Source: Candidatus Dormiibacterota bacterium (lineage in GTDB: Bacteria; Chloroflexota; Dormibacteria; Aeolococcales; Aeolococcaceae). From it: a DNA stretch of 54,740 nt. Made by a program: the position numbers and the translations under genes. Within the stretch, counting starts at the first letter, position 1. The number at the start of each line of letters is the position of its first letter. The DNA lies in NCBI GenBank assembly GCA_019245575.1, contig JAFARE010000021.1, positions 1 to 54,740 on the forward strand, given 5' to 3'. Under the pieces are notes generated by a model, which worked only from the letters and a program-made list of their open reading frames with translations, had not been told where the DNA came from and did no database searches. Shown piece by piece: positions 8,978-17,904 of the stretch.

Positions 8978-9016
8978 CCGTGCCTCCTGCGAACGACCCC
9001 TCAGGGTAGCGTCATG

Positions 9017-9595
9017 TCACCGGATCGCCTCGGCAACCACGAGCGCGGCCCGCCTGGCGAACGCCGGCGCAACGCGGCCGAGCCAGAGGGCATCGCTCCA
9101 GTTGCGCGGATCCAGAGCCGCGACAGCCGGCCGCCGCCAGCGCGCTGAGATCTCGCGCGTGGTCGCGTCGAGGACCACGCGCACCGCCGCGCAGCGCCGC
9201 GCGCGAAGCGCGAGCAGGCCTGACTCCATGTCCGCCGCGATGTAGCCGCGCGCTCCCCATGCAGCGCGCTCGAGACCGGTGGCCATCGCCGGCAGCGTGA
9301 CTATGCCTCCGCGCGCGGGCGTGTGTCCGAGCCGCTGCGCGGCAGCGAGCAGAGCCTCTGTCCACGCCGCGTCGCACTCGACAGGGTCGCCGTCGCCGAC
9401 GGCCACATGGCTCGCGATGACCACCGTGCCGGGCTCGACGTCGTCACTCAATCCGCCCGCGAGACCGGCGGAGAGGACAACGGGTGTGTCGATCTCGCGC
9501 TGCCACGAGCGCAGCCCCACACCGGCTCTGCGCACCGGCATGCGCACACCGGCGGAGCGAAATGCGCGCTCCTCCGTGCGCGTGGCGACCACCAC
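9017..9595 (-). CDS. hpnG: Hopanoid-associated phosphorylase, HpnG-like nucleosidase
   Basis: About 192 aa. I place the start at GTG 9595 (next GTG 9592). No ATG is available, no good ribosome site is visible, and the frame upstream enters hpnA. The fold matches the purine nucleoside phosphorylase/MTAN superfamily: VVLSAGLAGGLSDDVEPGTV and the ribose-binding block GYIAADMESGLLALRA. HpnG family proteins act after HpnH, removing adenine from adenosylhopane to give (phospho)ribosylhopane. Position directly after hpnH and hpnA fits that role. It is somewhat short and the N-terminal strand is less conserved than usual, so the start is uncertain but the family is fairly clear. Confidence 0.75.
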   Translation of the reverse strand: MVVATRTEERAFRSAGVRMPVRRAGVGLRSWQREIDTPVVLSAGLAGGLSDDVEPGTVVIASHVAVGDGDPVECDAAWTEALLAAAQRLGHTPARGGIVTLPAMATGLERAAWGARGYIAADMESGLLALRARRCAAVRVVLDATTREISARWRRPAVAALDPRNWSDALWLGRVAPAFARRAALVVAEAIR

Positions 9596-9623
9596 CGTCG
9601 CAGCGCCCAGCGGCGCGGCGCGA

Positions 9624-10601
9624 TCAGGCGTATCCGTGCGTGCGGTACCAGGCGACGGCGCGCTCGATCGCGGGCACGATCGGCGTGGGACGGTATCCCA
9701 GCTCGCGCTGCGCCTTGTCACTGCTGACGTACATGCGCACGTGTCCCATGCGGACACCCTCGAGCGGCACGCGCGGCTCGGCGCCGGTGAGGCGGGCGCG
9801 TGCTTCGTCGACGCCACCCGCAGCCAGCGCGATCGCGTACGGAATGCGGAGTCGCGGCGCTCGCCGGCCCGCCGCCACCGCGATGACGCGCCACAGCTCC
9901 GCCAAGCTGAGGTTGACGCCACCCGCGATGTACCGCTCACCCGGCTCACCGCGCTCCAGCGCGAGCACGTGCGCCGCGGCGGCGTCCTCCACGGACACGA
10001 CATTCATGCCGCCGCCGAGCGTGCCCCACATGCGTCCGCGCATTACGTCGAGCACCATGCGCCCGGTCGGCGTGGGGCGGTGGTCGCCCGGCCCCACAGG
10101 GGCCGTGGGCAGGACCGTGGTCACGGACACACGCGCGCGCAGCGCGGCGCGCTCCTGCAGCACCTTGGAGCGGTGATACGCAGAGGAGCCGCTGTGGGCG
10201 TCGGCCCACTGCTCCTCGGTGGCCGGGTGCCCGTTGCGCGCGGGCCCGACGGCCGCCGAGCTCGACGTGACCACGGCGCGTTCGACGCCGGCGATGTGCG
10301 CCGCCTCAAGCAGGCTTCGCGTGCCGCGCACATTGACGTCGAGGACCTCCGCTCGCTGCCGCGGCGTGAAGCTGTAGACCGCGGCCGTGTGCACGAGGTA
10401 CCGGCAGCCGCGCATGTGCGTCACCAGCGCACCCGAGTCGCGCACATCGCCGCCGACCGCGGTGCAGCCGTCGCGCGCAGGCAGGCGCTCAGCGCCGCCA
10501 CGCACCAGGGCGCGGACGCGATAGCCGCCCGCCAGCAGGCGGTCGAGCACGTGCGCGCCGACGAAGCCGGTCGCTCCCGTGAGGAAGACCTCGTCGCTCA
10601 C
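9624..10601 (-). CDS. hpnA: Hopanoid-associated NAD(P)-dependent epimerase/dehydratase, HpnA-like
   Basis: 325 aa from GTG 10601, the first start after the hpnH stop (22-base gap). It is an extended short-chain dehydrogenase: Rossmann glycine motif FLTGATGFVGAHVL at the N terminus, a conserved NVRGTRSLLEAA helix, and the YxxxK active-site pair in SSAYHRSKVLQE. Substrate-side features RYIAGGVNLSLAEL and a C-terminal GYRPTPI follow the HpnA pattern. HpnA is a standard member of hopanoid clusters and is thought to act on the hopane side-chain sugar, although its exact reaction is unsettled. Longer upstream openings overlap hpnH and are unlikely to be translated. Confidence 0.82.
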   Translation of the reverse strand: MSDEVFLTGATGFVGAHVLDRLLAGGYRVRALVRGGAERLPARDGCTAVGGDVRDSGALVTHMRGCRYLVHTAAVYSFTPRQRAEVLDVNVRGTRSLLEAAHIAGVERAVVTSSSAAVGPARNGHPATEEQWADAHSGSSAYHRSKVLQERAALRARVSVTTVLPTAPVGPGDHRPTPTGRMVLDVMRGRMWGTLGGGMNVVSVEDAAAAHVLALERGEPGERYIAGGVNLSLAELWRVIAVAAGRRAPRLRIPYAIALAAGGVDEARARLTGAEPRVPLEGVRMGHVRMYVSSDKAQRELGYRPTPIVPAIERAVAWYRTHGYA

Positions 10602-10623
10602 CGCGGTCAGCGCCGGCAGCGCC

Positions 10624-11667
10624 TCACGCGGCAGGCATCGTGGGACGGTTGAACTGCCCGCGCACCGTCTCCTTGGCGGCGCGGAGCGACTCGCGCAGCG
10701 AGGATGCGGTGGCGATGATCGCGGTGGGCTCGTAGCCGCAGTGCGCCATGCACTGCGCGCACTTCTCGTTGCGCCCTCGCCCGTAGGAGTCCCAGTCGGT
10801 CGTCTCGACGAGCGCCTTGTAGCTGGCCACGTAGCCATCCGACATCAGATAGCAGGGACGCTGCCAGCCCAGCACCGAGTACGAGGGGATGCCCCACGCG
10901 GTGCACGCGTAGTCCACCTTGCCCTCGAGGAAGTCGAGGAACAGCGGCGAGTGGTTGAGGCGCCACTTCTTGCGCCTTCCATCGGCGAACGCCTCGGCGA
11001 ACAGCTGCCGGGTGCGCTGCACGCTGAGCCAGTGCTCCTGGTCGGGCGCCTTCTCGTACGCGTACCCGGGCGAGATCTGCATGGTGTCGACGCCCACCTC
11101 GTCGTTGAGAAAGTCGAGCACGTCGCGGATGGAGGACGCGTTGTCAAGGTCGAAGAAGGTGGTGTTGGTGGTCACGCGGAAGCCGCGGCGCTTGGCCTCG
11201 CGGATGGCGGCAACGGCCTTGTCGAACACGCCCTCGCGGCACACCGACTCGTCGTGCCGCTCGCGCAGGCCGTCGATGTGCACGGAGAAGGAGAAGTACG
11301 GCGACGGGGTGAACATGTCGAGCTTCTTCTGCATGAGGATTGCGTTGGTGCAGAGGTACACGAACCGCTTGCGCTCGACCAGCGCCTGCACGATCTTGTC
11401 GATCTCCTTGTGCACGAGCGGCTCACCGCCGGCGATCGACACCATCGGCGCGCCGCATTCCTCCACTGCGTCGACGCACTGCTGCACCGTGAGACGGCGC
11501 GACAGGATCTCGTCGGGGTGCTGGATCTTGCCGCAGCCGGCGCACGCCAGGTTGCACTGATAGAGCGGCTCGAGCTGGAGCACCAGCGCGAACTTGTCGT
11601 TCTTGCGAAGGCGCTGGCGCGCCACGTACGCCCCCACCTTCACCGCCTGCCGCAGTGGTACCGCCAT
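10624..11667 (-). CDS. hpnH: Adenosyl-hopene transferase HpnH (radical SAM)
   Basis: 347 aa, with ATG at 11667 after an AGGAGG-type site. The radical-SAM cysteines are Cys38, Cys42 and Cys45 in QCNLACAGC, followed by a GGEPL SAM-binding motif. A C-terminal Cys cluster (CAQCMAHCGYEP) is typical of HpnH. HpnH adds a 5'-deoxyadenosyl radical to diploptene to give adenosylhopane, the first C35 hopanoid. Starting MAVPLRQAVKVGAYVARQ and having the usual length, it is a confident orthologue. It follows squalene-hopene cyclase after 15 bases, so the cyclised product is passed on within the same operon. Confidence 0.96.
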   Translation of the reverse strand: MAVPLRQAVKVGAYVARQRLRKNDKFALVLQLEPLYQCNLACAGCGKIQHPDEILSRRLTVQQCVDAVEECGAPMVSIAGGEPLVHKEIDKIVQALVERKRFVYLCTNAILMQKKLDMFTPSPYFSFSVHIDGLRERHDESVCREGVFDKAVAAIREAKRRGFRVTTNTTFFDLDNASSIRDVLDFLNDEVGVDTMQISPGYAYEKAPDQEHWLSVQRTRQLFAEAFADGRRKKWRLNHSPLFLDFLEGKVDYACTAWGIPSYSVLGWQRPCYLMSDGYVASYKALVETTDWDSYGRGRNEKCAQCMAHCGYEPTAIIATASSLRESLRAAKETVRGQFNRPTMPAA

Positions 11668-11682
11668 CTCCTTCGCCTCCTC

Positions 11683-13590
11683 TTAAGCTGTCTGGAATTG
11701 TCGCGCAGCGGACTCTGGCGCTGCAGTGCCGGACGACGGCGACGCGAGGCTGCCTGTCCGACTCGTCTCTTCGAATGCCGCCAGCGTCAGCGTGGGGAAC
11801 ACGTGGCGGTACAGGTGGTAGTTGATGTAGAAGTCACGGGGGAACCCCGTGCCGGTGTACTCGGGCTCCGGCCACGTGCCGGCCGACTGATGCTCGTGCA
11901 GGTAGGCGACCCCGCGGGAACACGCGGGATCGTGCGCGTGACCGGCCAGCTGCAGCGCGTGCAACGCCCACGCCGTCTGCGATGCGCTGCTGACGCCGAC
12001 ACCCGCAAAGGACTCGTCCTCATATGAGTGGCACGTCTCGCCCCAGCCGCCGTCCGGGTTCTGCCGCGCGCGGAGCCACCGCGCCCCGCGCTGCACCATG
12101 TCCTCACCCGTGCGCAGGGCCCGCAGCGCGCTCACGACGCACCACGTCCCGTAGATGTGGTTCACGCCCCAGCGCCCGAACCACGAGCCCCAGGGGCGCT
12201 GCTCGCGGCGCAGGTACGCCAGGGCCGGGGCCACATCGGGGTGCGCGGGCGTGTCCCCCACCGCGGCGAGCATCTCGATCACGTGCGCCGTCACGTCCTC
12301 CGAGGGGGGATCGAGCATCGCGCCGAAGTCTGCGAAGGGCAGGCGGTACACGATCTGGCGCGTGTTGTCCTTGTCGAACGCGCCCCAGGCGCCGTTCTTC
12401 GATCGCATCGCGCGGCACCAGCGCACCGCGTCCGCGACCGGCTCGGCGACGCGGTGCGGGTCGCCGGCCTCGAGCAGCGCCAGCACCACAACGGCGGTGT
12501 CGTCGATGTCCGGATAGATGTCGTTCTCGAATTCGAACGCCCATCCGCCGCAGCGGTCGAGCGGCGCCTTCACCTGCCAGTCGCCGCCACCCATGATCTG
12601 CTCGGCGAGCAGCCAGTCGACAGCGCGCGTGATGGCCGGGTGCTCGCGCGGCAGGCCCGCGCGCCGCAGCGCGAGCAGCACCCACGCGGTGTCCCACACG
12701 GGTGACATGCACGCCTGCAGGCGCCAGCCGCCGCCGTCGTGCAGCGAGAACAGGTCGAGGCCGGCGAGTCCCCTGCGCATCAACGGATGCGTCACGTCCA
12801 TGCCCTCGAGGTTGAGGGCGATCAAGGAGTACACCCAGGGAGGTTGGATCCCGCCCCAGCTGCCGTCTGCCTCCTGCCGCTCGCCGATCCACCGCACCAG
12901 CTTGCTGCGCGACCGCGCGCGTCCCGGCTGCACGGGGAGGCGGTCGTACGCCTTCAGCGCGTGGTCGAGCCACCAGAAGAAACCCGAACCCGGCACGCGG
13001 TGCATGCGCGGCTCGCTGCCGGAAACCACGATCTCACCGACGTCGACGCCGAGCTCGCGCACCGGGCGGCGCGTGATGACGATGAGCAGCGGCGCGATGG
13101 TTCCTCGCGCCCAGCACGCGAAGTCGTACAGGTTGAGGGGAATGAAGCTCGGGAAGTTGACGATCTCCGGAGGCATGCTGGGGATGCCGTCCCACGGGTA
13201 GTTGCCGAACAGGGCCATCCAGATCTTGGTGAACACGCGCGCTTCCACGAGCCCGCCCTGCATGCGGATGAAGCGGAGCGCGCGGCGCATCTCGCCACGC
13301 TGCGGGTCGACGCCCAGCACCTTGAGGGCGACGTATGCCTCGATGGTGGTGCTGAGGTCGGCGGGCCCGTCGTAGTACAGCGCCCACGTCCCGCCCTCGC
13401 GCTGCTCCGAGAGGATGTGGCGGACTGCGCCCTCGCGGATGCCGGCGACGTCCACGCCGAGAAAGCGCAGCAGCAGCACGTGCTCCGCGGTCATGGTCAC
13501 ATTGGTCTGCAGCTCGGCGGTCCACCAGCCGGCGGGATCCTGCCGCTCGAGCAGCCAATCGACCGCGCGCGCCAACGTCTCAGACGGCAT
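11683..13590 (-). CDS. shc: Squalene-hopene cyclase
   Basis: 635 aa, the usual length for the family. ATG at 13590 overlaps the hpnE stop by 11 bases and has GGAG in front. The catalytic acid motif DxDD is present as DIDD at 361-364 (YPDIDDTAV), and several QW repeats are visible (GTWALYYDGPADLSTT, GSWGG, GAWGAFD, GSWFGRWGVNHIYG, GGWGETCHSYED). The enzyme cyclises squalene to hop-22(29)-ene and hopanol at the membrane surface. The C-terminal 25 residues (SRTGSLASPSSGTAAPESA) extend past the conserved domain and are probably disordered. Confidence 0.97.
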   Translation of the reverse strand: MPSETLARAVDWLLERQDPAGWWTAELQTNVTMTAEHVLLLRFLGVDVAGIREGAVRHILSEQREGGTWALYYDGPADLSTTIEAYVALKVLGVDPQRGEMRRALRFIRMQGGLVEARVFTKIWMALFGNYPWDGIPSMPPEIVNFPSFIPLNLYDFACWARGTIAPLLIVITRRPVRELGVDVGEIVVSGSEPRMHRVPGSGFFWWLDHALKAYDRLPVQPGRARSRSKLVRWIGERQEADGSWGGIQPPWVYSLIALNLEGMDVTHPLMRRGLAGLDLFSLHDGGGWRLQACMSPVWDTAWVLLALRRAGLPREHPAITRAVDWLLAEQIMGGGDWQVKAPLDRCGGWAFEFENDIYPDIDDTAVVVLALLEAGDPHRVAEPVADAVRWCRAMRSKNGAWGAFDKDNTRQIVYRLPFADFGAMLDPPSEDVTAHVIEMLAAVGDTPAHPDVAPALAYLRREQRPWGSWFGRWGVNHIYGTWCVVSALRALRTGEDMVQRGARWLRARQNPDGGWGETCHSYEDESFAGVGVSSASQTAWALHALQLAGHAHDPACSRGVAYLHEHQSAGTWPEPEYTGTGFPRDFYINYHLYRHVFPTLTLAAFEETSRTGSLASPSSGTAAPESAARQFQTA

Positions 13591-14920
13591 GTGCGAGCTC
13601 CTGCGCCGCCGCGGTGGTGCTGCCCGAGCCTGTCGCCGCTGTGTCCAGCACCGCGCGCGCCGCCGCGCGACCGCTGCGCACCGCCGACTCCATGGTGGCC
13701 GGCCAGCCGGTGTCGGTCCACGCTCCCGCGATGACAACGTTGCCGAGCGCGGTGCGCGGTCCCGGGCGTCTCAGCCCCGGAGCGGGCACGAATGTGGCGT
13801 CCGGGTCGCGCGTCGCGGCCCCTCGTTTCGGCTCGACGGTCTGCAGCGCGGGCAGCACCGCCGCCAGCTCCGCGTGACAGCGGGCCACGAGCTCGCTCTC
13901 CGGCAGGCGCACGGCGTCGCCGGCGGCGCTGAGGCTGCAGCAGAGGTAGCCCGGAGCCTTCTCGAACACCCACTGCACCGGCGACCCGAGCAGCGCCGCA
14001 AACCCGGCCGCCCCCAGCACGCGCCCGCGCGCGACGGGGTACCAGAGGTGCACGTCGACGATGGGCTGCGTGCGGAAGGCGTCCAGTCCGTCGATGCCGA
14101 ATGGCCGCTGTGGCTGCGCGGCGTCCAGCGCGCGCAGCCGCTGCGGCGGCAGCGCCAGCACGTAGGCGTCGAAGTCCGGCCGCGCCTGAGATTCGGTGCG
14201 GAGCGCCGATGCGCGCCGGCCGTCGTGCTCCACGTCGATGACCGCGGTGCGCAGATGCAGCGCATCCACGCGTGCCGCGGCGGCCTCGGCGATGCGCACG
14301 AGCGGCACGGTTGTGTACCCGATGCGGGCCGCGCGTCGGTCGCTGACGAACGCGGTGCGGATCACGAACAGCCCGTCCACCGCAGACGACTCGTCGAGCG
14401 GCGCGTTCAGCGCCGGCACGAGGAACGGATCCCAGAAGGCGGTGCGCGCTGCGGCGCTCTGGCCGTGCTTCGCGAGCCAGGTGGCCATGTCCCCTTGCGG
14501 CGCGCGGTCGCGACGCGCTGCGACGAGCGCGCGCGACACGCGCAGCTTGTCGCGCAGCGTGAGGTGCGGATAGCGGAGGAACGAGGGCATGAGGTGCAGC
14601 GGCGCGGGGAGCCTGGCCGCCCGGAGGCGCGACGGCGCGTGGCCGCGCGCCAGCACGGTCACCTCGAAGCGCGGCTGCATGCGCACCGTGTGTGACATGC
14701 CCAGCGTGTCGATGAACGCGGTGAGGTCGGTGCAGCAGGCAAGCGTGACGTGCTGGCCGTTGTCCACCTCGACGCCGTCGACGATGAACGACGTCGCCTT
14801 GCCGCCGGGCATGCGCATGCGCTCGAATACCTCGACGTGCGCGCCCGCGCGCTTCAGCTCGAGCGCCGCGCTCAGGCCGGCCAGGCCCGCGCCCACCACC
14901 GCGACGCGCTGCGCCGTCAT
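13580..14920 (-). CDS. hpnE: Hydroxysqualene dehydroxylase HpnE (FAD amine-oxidase family)
   Basis: 446 aa; ATG at 14920 overlaps the hpnD stop in an ATGA. The N-terminal FAD-binding motif VAVVGAGLAGLSAALELKRAG is clear, followed by VFERMRMPGGKATSF, and the C-terminal FAD block VVIAGAWTDTGWPATMESAVRSG closes the fold. Together with HpnC and HpnD it forms the bacterial route to squalene: HpnD makes presqualene diphosphate, HpnC makes hydroxysqualene, and HpnE reduces it to squalene. Placement between hpnD and shc is the expected order. Confidence 0.94.
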   Translation of the reverse strand: MTAQRVAVVGAGLAGLSAALELKRAGAHVEVFERMRMPGGKATSFIVDGVEVDNGQHVTLACCTDLTAFIDTLGMSHTVRMQPRFEVTVLARGHAPSRLRAARLPAPLHLMPSFLRYPHLTLRDKLRVSRALVAARRDRAPQGDMATWLAKHGQSAAARTAFWDPFLVPALNAPLDESSAVDGLFVIRTAFVSDRRAARIGYTTVPLVRIAEAAAARVDALHLRTAVIDVEHDGRRASALRTESQARPDFDAYVLALPPQRLRALDAAQPQRPFGIDGLDAFRTQPIVDVHLWYPVARGRVLGAAGFAALLGSPVQWVFEKAPGYLCCSLSAAGDAVRLPESELVARCHAELAAVLPALQTVEPKRGAATRDPDATFVPAPGLRRPGPRTALGNVVIAGAWTDTGWPATMESAVRSGRAAARAVLDTAATGSGSTTAAAQELAHAV

Positions 14921-15783
14921 CGCAGTGCCTGCAGCCACGCGCGCGCCATCACGGCGAGCTTGGTCGCGGCGGAGAGCGACGCGCGCCGCCGCAGCGGCAG
15001 CATCGGGTCCTCCTCGATGCGCTCCAGGATGCGCGCGTACATCCCCGCCATCGTGCGCACGCAGATCGCGGGCTGCGGTGGGATGTACTCGGTCACGCGG
15101 AGGCCGCTGTGGTGGAAGCGGCGCGCGCGCGCCGCCTGGTACTTGACCAGCGACGTCCAACCCGGGGGTGTGGCGCCGTTGAGGATCTCGTCCTCGCTGA
15201 TGCGGAACCGGTGCAGCTCGTCCAACGGCAGGTAGATGCGCCCCCGCCCGGCGTCCTCGCGGACGTCGCGCAGGATGTTGATCAGCTGCAGGGCGACACC
15301 CAGCTCGTCCGCGCGCAACAGCGCGTCGGCATCCTCGAAGCCGAAGATGCGCACGCACATCCTTCCGACAACCGACGCCACCAGCTTGCAGTACGCGCGC
15401 AGCTCGTCGAACGTCTGGTAACGCGTGGTGGTGAGGTCCATCTCGACGCCGTCGATGAGCATCTCCAGCTCCGCGGTCGGTATCGAGTAGCGCGCCATCG
15501 CCACCGCCAGCACGCTCATGACCGGATCGGAAGCGTCGCCCGGCCGGGCTTGGTGCAGGCGGTGGCGGTGGTGCCGCAGCCGCTCCAGACGCGAGGACGA
15601 GCCGTCGAGGTCGGCGTCGTCGTCGACCTGACGCGCGAAGTCATAGAGCGCGTAGATGGCGGTGCGCTGGGCGCGCGGCAACGCGATGAAGCCCCAGTAG
15701 AAGTTGGCCGCCTCGCGCCGCGCCATCTGCTCACAAAAGCGTTCGGCCGCGCGCATATCCGGAGCGAGCGCGACGTCAACCAT
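14917..15783 (-). CDS. hpnD: Presqualene diphosphate synthase HpnD
   Basis: 288 aa; ATG at 15783 overlaps the end of hpnC by 8 bases. A squalene/phytoene-synthase family protein with both Asp-rich motifs intact: DDDAD at 54-58 and DVRED at 173-177 in LRDVREDAGRGRIYLP, which bind Mg2+-diphosphate. Clean Asp motifs and the sequence FYWGFIALPRAQRTAIYALYDF place it as HpnD rather than HpnC. It couples two FPP to presqualene diphosphate. Stop overlaps the hpnE start (ATGA), so translation is probably coupled. Confidence 0.94.
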   Translation of the reverse strand: MVDVALAPDMRAAERFCEQMARREAANFYWGFIALPRAQRTAIYALYDFARQVDDDADLDGSSSRLERLRHHRHRLHQARPGDASDPVMSVLAVAMARYSIPTAELEMLIDGVEMDLTTTRYQTFDELRAYCKLVASVVGRMCVRIFGFEDADALLRADELGVALQLINILRDVREDAGRGRIYLPLDELHRFRISEDEILNGATPPGWTSLVKYQAARARRFHHSGLRVTEYIPPQPAICVRTMAGMYARILERIEEDPMLPLRRRASLSAATKLAVMARAWLQALR

Positions 15784-16822
15784 GCGTCACGCCCTCAGAG
15801 CGCTCGACATGCGTGGTTGGGCGGGGGACGCGCCGCGCCGCGAGTGGTCTTGGTCGGGGGGTGCGCCCATTCGCTTGCTCAAACACCCCTCCGCGCTCGA
15901 CCTCGCGCTCGAATAAGCCTGCGGCATTGTCGCGCTCGGTCTCGCCGCTTCGGGAACTCGCCGCGAACGGGCGCACCCCCCGCCCTGACCCCGCGTCCCG
16001 CCGCTTCGACAATGTCGCGAGAGCGCGCGCCATGATGCCCACGCGTGCACGGCCCGACAGCGCGGGTCTCCGCTGCCGTGTGTCGAAGCCTTGGGCGGCG
16101 ACAGCGTCGAGGATGGCTTCTCCACCGAGGCGGTACAGCGAGAGTTGCACGCGCAGCCGGCCGCGCACCATCGTCTCGAGCTCGCGCCCGGATGCGAGCA
16201 GGCCACGCGCGCGCTCGCACATCGCGCGCGTGGCGCCCACGTCGCCGTGCGCGCGGATCTCCTCCTGCAGCAGGTACGTGCGGCCGCGCGCGCCGTCCAC
16301 GCTCACGTCCTGCGCGAAGTTGGCCAGCTGCAGCCCGATGCACACGTCATCGCTCAGCGCCTCGGCGCGGGCATCGTGCACGCCGAACAGCCCGAGCACC
16401 ATGCGCCCCACGGGCGCTGCTGAGAGCCGGCAGTATCCGAGCAGCGCGGGCCAGTCCTCGTACGCGCTGACGCGCTGGTCCTGCAGGTTGGCGTCGATGA
16501 GCCCGAGGAACGGCTCGGCAGGCAGCGCGTGCCGTCGCACCGTCACCGACAGCGCGATCAGCACGGGATCGTCGACGGGTGCTCCGGCGAACATGGCCTC
16601 CACGGCGGCGCGCCATTGCCGCAGCTTCTCGGTCGCCAGCGCGGCATCGCCGGTCTCGTCGCCGAGGTCGTCGGTGGTGCGGCAGAACGCGTAGACGCGC
16701 GCCAGGTCGCGGCGCAGCCGTGCGGGCGTCAGCCGCGACGCGACGGTGAAGTTCTCGTAATGGCGCAGGAGGCGCATGCAGTGCGCGTCGGCGGCGCGCA
16801 GACGCTCTGCTGCGGGAGTCAC
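15776..16822 (-). CDS. hpnC: Hydroxysqualene synthase HpnC, with unusual C-terminal extension
   Basis: 348 aa from GTG 16822, which overlaps the isomerase stop as GTGA. The family signature HYENFTVASRL is at 21-31, the first Asp motif is DDLGD (51-55) and the second DVSVD (172-176). HpnC converts presqualene diphosphate to hydroxysqualene. The conserved domain ends near residue 275 (VGIMARALATLSKRR). The remaining 70 or so residues (Gly/Arg/Glu-rich) have no counterpart in the family I know. They coincide with a 19-base inverted repeat, suggesting that a short insertion displaced the original stop. The reading frame continues into the start of hpnD. Confidence 0.92.
   Translation of the reverse strand: MTPAAERLRAADAHCMRLLRHYENFTVASRLTPARLRRDLARVYAFCRTTDDLGDETGDAALATEKLRQWRAAVEAMFAGAPVDDPVLIALSVTVRRHALPAEPFLGLIDANLQDQRVSAYEDWPALLGYCRLSAAPVGRMVLGLFGVHDARAEALSDDVCIGLQLANFAQDVSVDGARGRTYLLQEEIRAHGDVGATRAMCERARGLLASGRELETMVRGRLRVQLSLYRLGGEAILDAVAAQGFDTRQRRPALSGRARVGIMARALATLSKRRDAGSGRGVRPFAASSRSGETERDNAAGLFEREVERGGVFEQANGRTPRPRPLAARRVPRPTTHVERSEGVTHG
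15856..15981. repeat. Inverted repeat, 19-base arms, in the hpnC 3' extension
   Basis: Left arm 15856-15874 is GGGGGGTGCGCCCATTCGC; right arm 15963-15981 is GCGAACGGGCGCACCCCCC. They are reverse complements at 18 of 19 positions and enclose 88 bases. The repeat lies entirely within the non-conserved tail of hpnC. It could be a small non-autonomous insertion (REP/MITE-like) or a structured RNA element between hpnC and hpnD. No target-site duplication is obvious to me. Confidence 0.6.
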
Positions 16823-17904
16823 GCCCCAGCCTCCGCGATGCGTTCGAGCCGCGATGTGCCCCGCAGCGCCGCCGGCGACGCTGCTCCGACGCAGAACATG
16901 CACAGCCGCAGCTCCTCGACCATCACGTCCACGGAGTCCCAGAGCGCGTGCTCACCCACCGCCGCGGTGCGCAGGAGGGGGCCGGCGACGCCCGCCAGGT
17001 CGGCTCCGAGTGCGATCGCCTTGGCGACGTCCATTCCGCTGCGCACACCGCCGCTGGCGATGAGCGTGGCGTCAGGCGCGGCGGCGCGAGCCCGCTCCAC
17101 CGCGACCGCGGTGGGAATGCCCCACCCCGCGAACGACGCGGCAACGCGCTCGCGCACCGCGCTGTTCATGCGGTGTCGCTCCACCTCGCTCCACGACGTG
17201 CCACCGGCGCCGGCCACATCGACCGCGGTGACTCCGGCGGACAGCAGGTCCACGACCAGGTCGGCGCTGATCCCCCAGCCCACCTCCTTGACGATCACCG
17301 GCTCCTCCAGCGCCGCGCACAGGTCCGCGATGCGCGGCAGGAGCGCGGCGAAACACGTGTCGCCCTCGGGCTGCAGCGCCTCCTGCAGCGGGTTGAGGTG
17401 CAGCACCAGCGCGTCCGCGCGGAGCATGCCCAGCAGCCGCTTGCAGTCCTCCGCGCTCACGCCGCGGTTGAGCTGGACGGCGCCGAGGTTGGCCAGGAGC
17501 ACGATGTCGGGCGCCACCTTGCGCATGTCGAACGTCGGCAGCACATCCGGCTCTTCCAGCAGCACGCGGCACGAACCCAGACCCATCGCGAGCCCGCGCT
17601 GCTGCGCCGCAACCGCGAGGCGCGTGTTGATGCGCTGCGCCTGGTCGGTGCCACCGGTCATGCACGAGATGAGCAGCGGCGCGCGCAGCGGATGCCCGAG
17701 GAATGTCGTCGAGAGGTCGACGTCCTGGAGGTCGATCTCGGGAAGCGCGCAGTGCACGAAGCGGAGGCGGTCGAAGCCCGCGTCGACGCCCTTCGCCGAC
17801 ACGTCCTCCTCGAGGTTGATGCGGATGTGGTCCGCCTTGCGCGAGACCGTCGCGGGAGCCGCAGCCTCCAGCGCCGCCTCCCTACCGGTCGCGTTCGGCG
17901 ACAT
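16819..17904 (-). CDS. fni: Type 2 isopentenyl-diphosphate isomerase (FMN/NADPH-dependent)
   Basis: 361 aa from ATG 17904 (GAGG in front); a TTG at 17913 is the only longer option. Features of Idi-2: N-terminal SRKADHIRI (residues 21-29), FMN/substrate loop ISCMTGGT (MTGG 82-85), HLNPLQE (169-175, Gln/Glu contacting substrate and Mg2+), VKEVGWGIS, DVAGAGGTSW and ASGGVRSGMDVAKAIALGA. It interconverts IPP and DMAPP. It overlaps the upstream prenyl synthase by 23 bases and the downstream hpnC by 4. Its presence means the operon can balance its own C5 precursors. Confidence 0.95.
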   Translation of the reverse strand: MSPNATGREAALEAAAPATVSRKADHIRINLEEDVSAKGVDAGFDRLRFVHCALPEIDLQDVDLSTTFLGHPLRAPLLISCMTGGTDQAQRINTRLAVAAQQRGLAMGLGSCRVLLEEPDVLPTFDMRKVAPDIVLLANLGAVQLNRGVSAEDCKRLLGMLRADALVLHLNPLQEALQPEGDTCFAALLPRIADLCAALEEPVIVKEVGWGISADLVVDLLSAGVTAVDVAGAGGTSWSEVERHRMNSAVRERVAASFAGWGIPTAVAVERARAAAPDATLIASGGVRSGMDVAKAIALGADLAGVAGPLLRTAAVGEHALWDSVDVMVEELRLCMFCVGAASPAALRGTSRLERIAEAGA

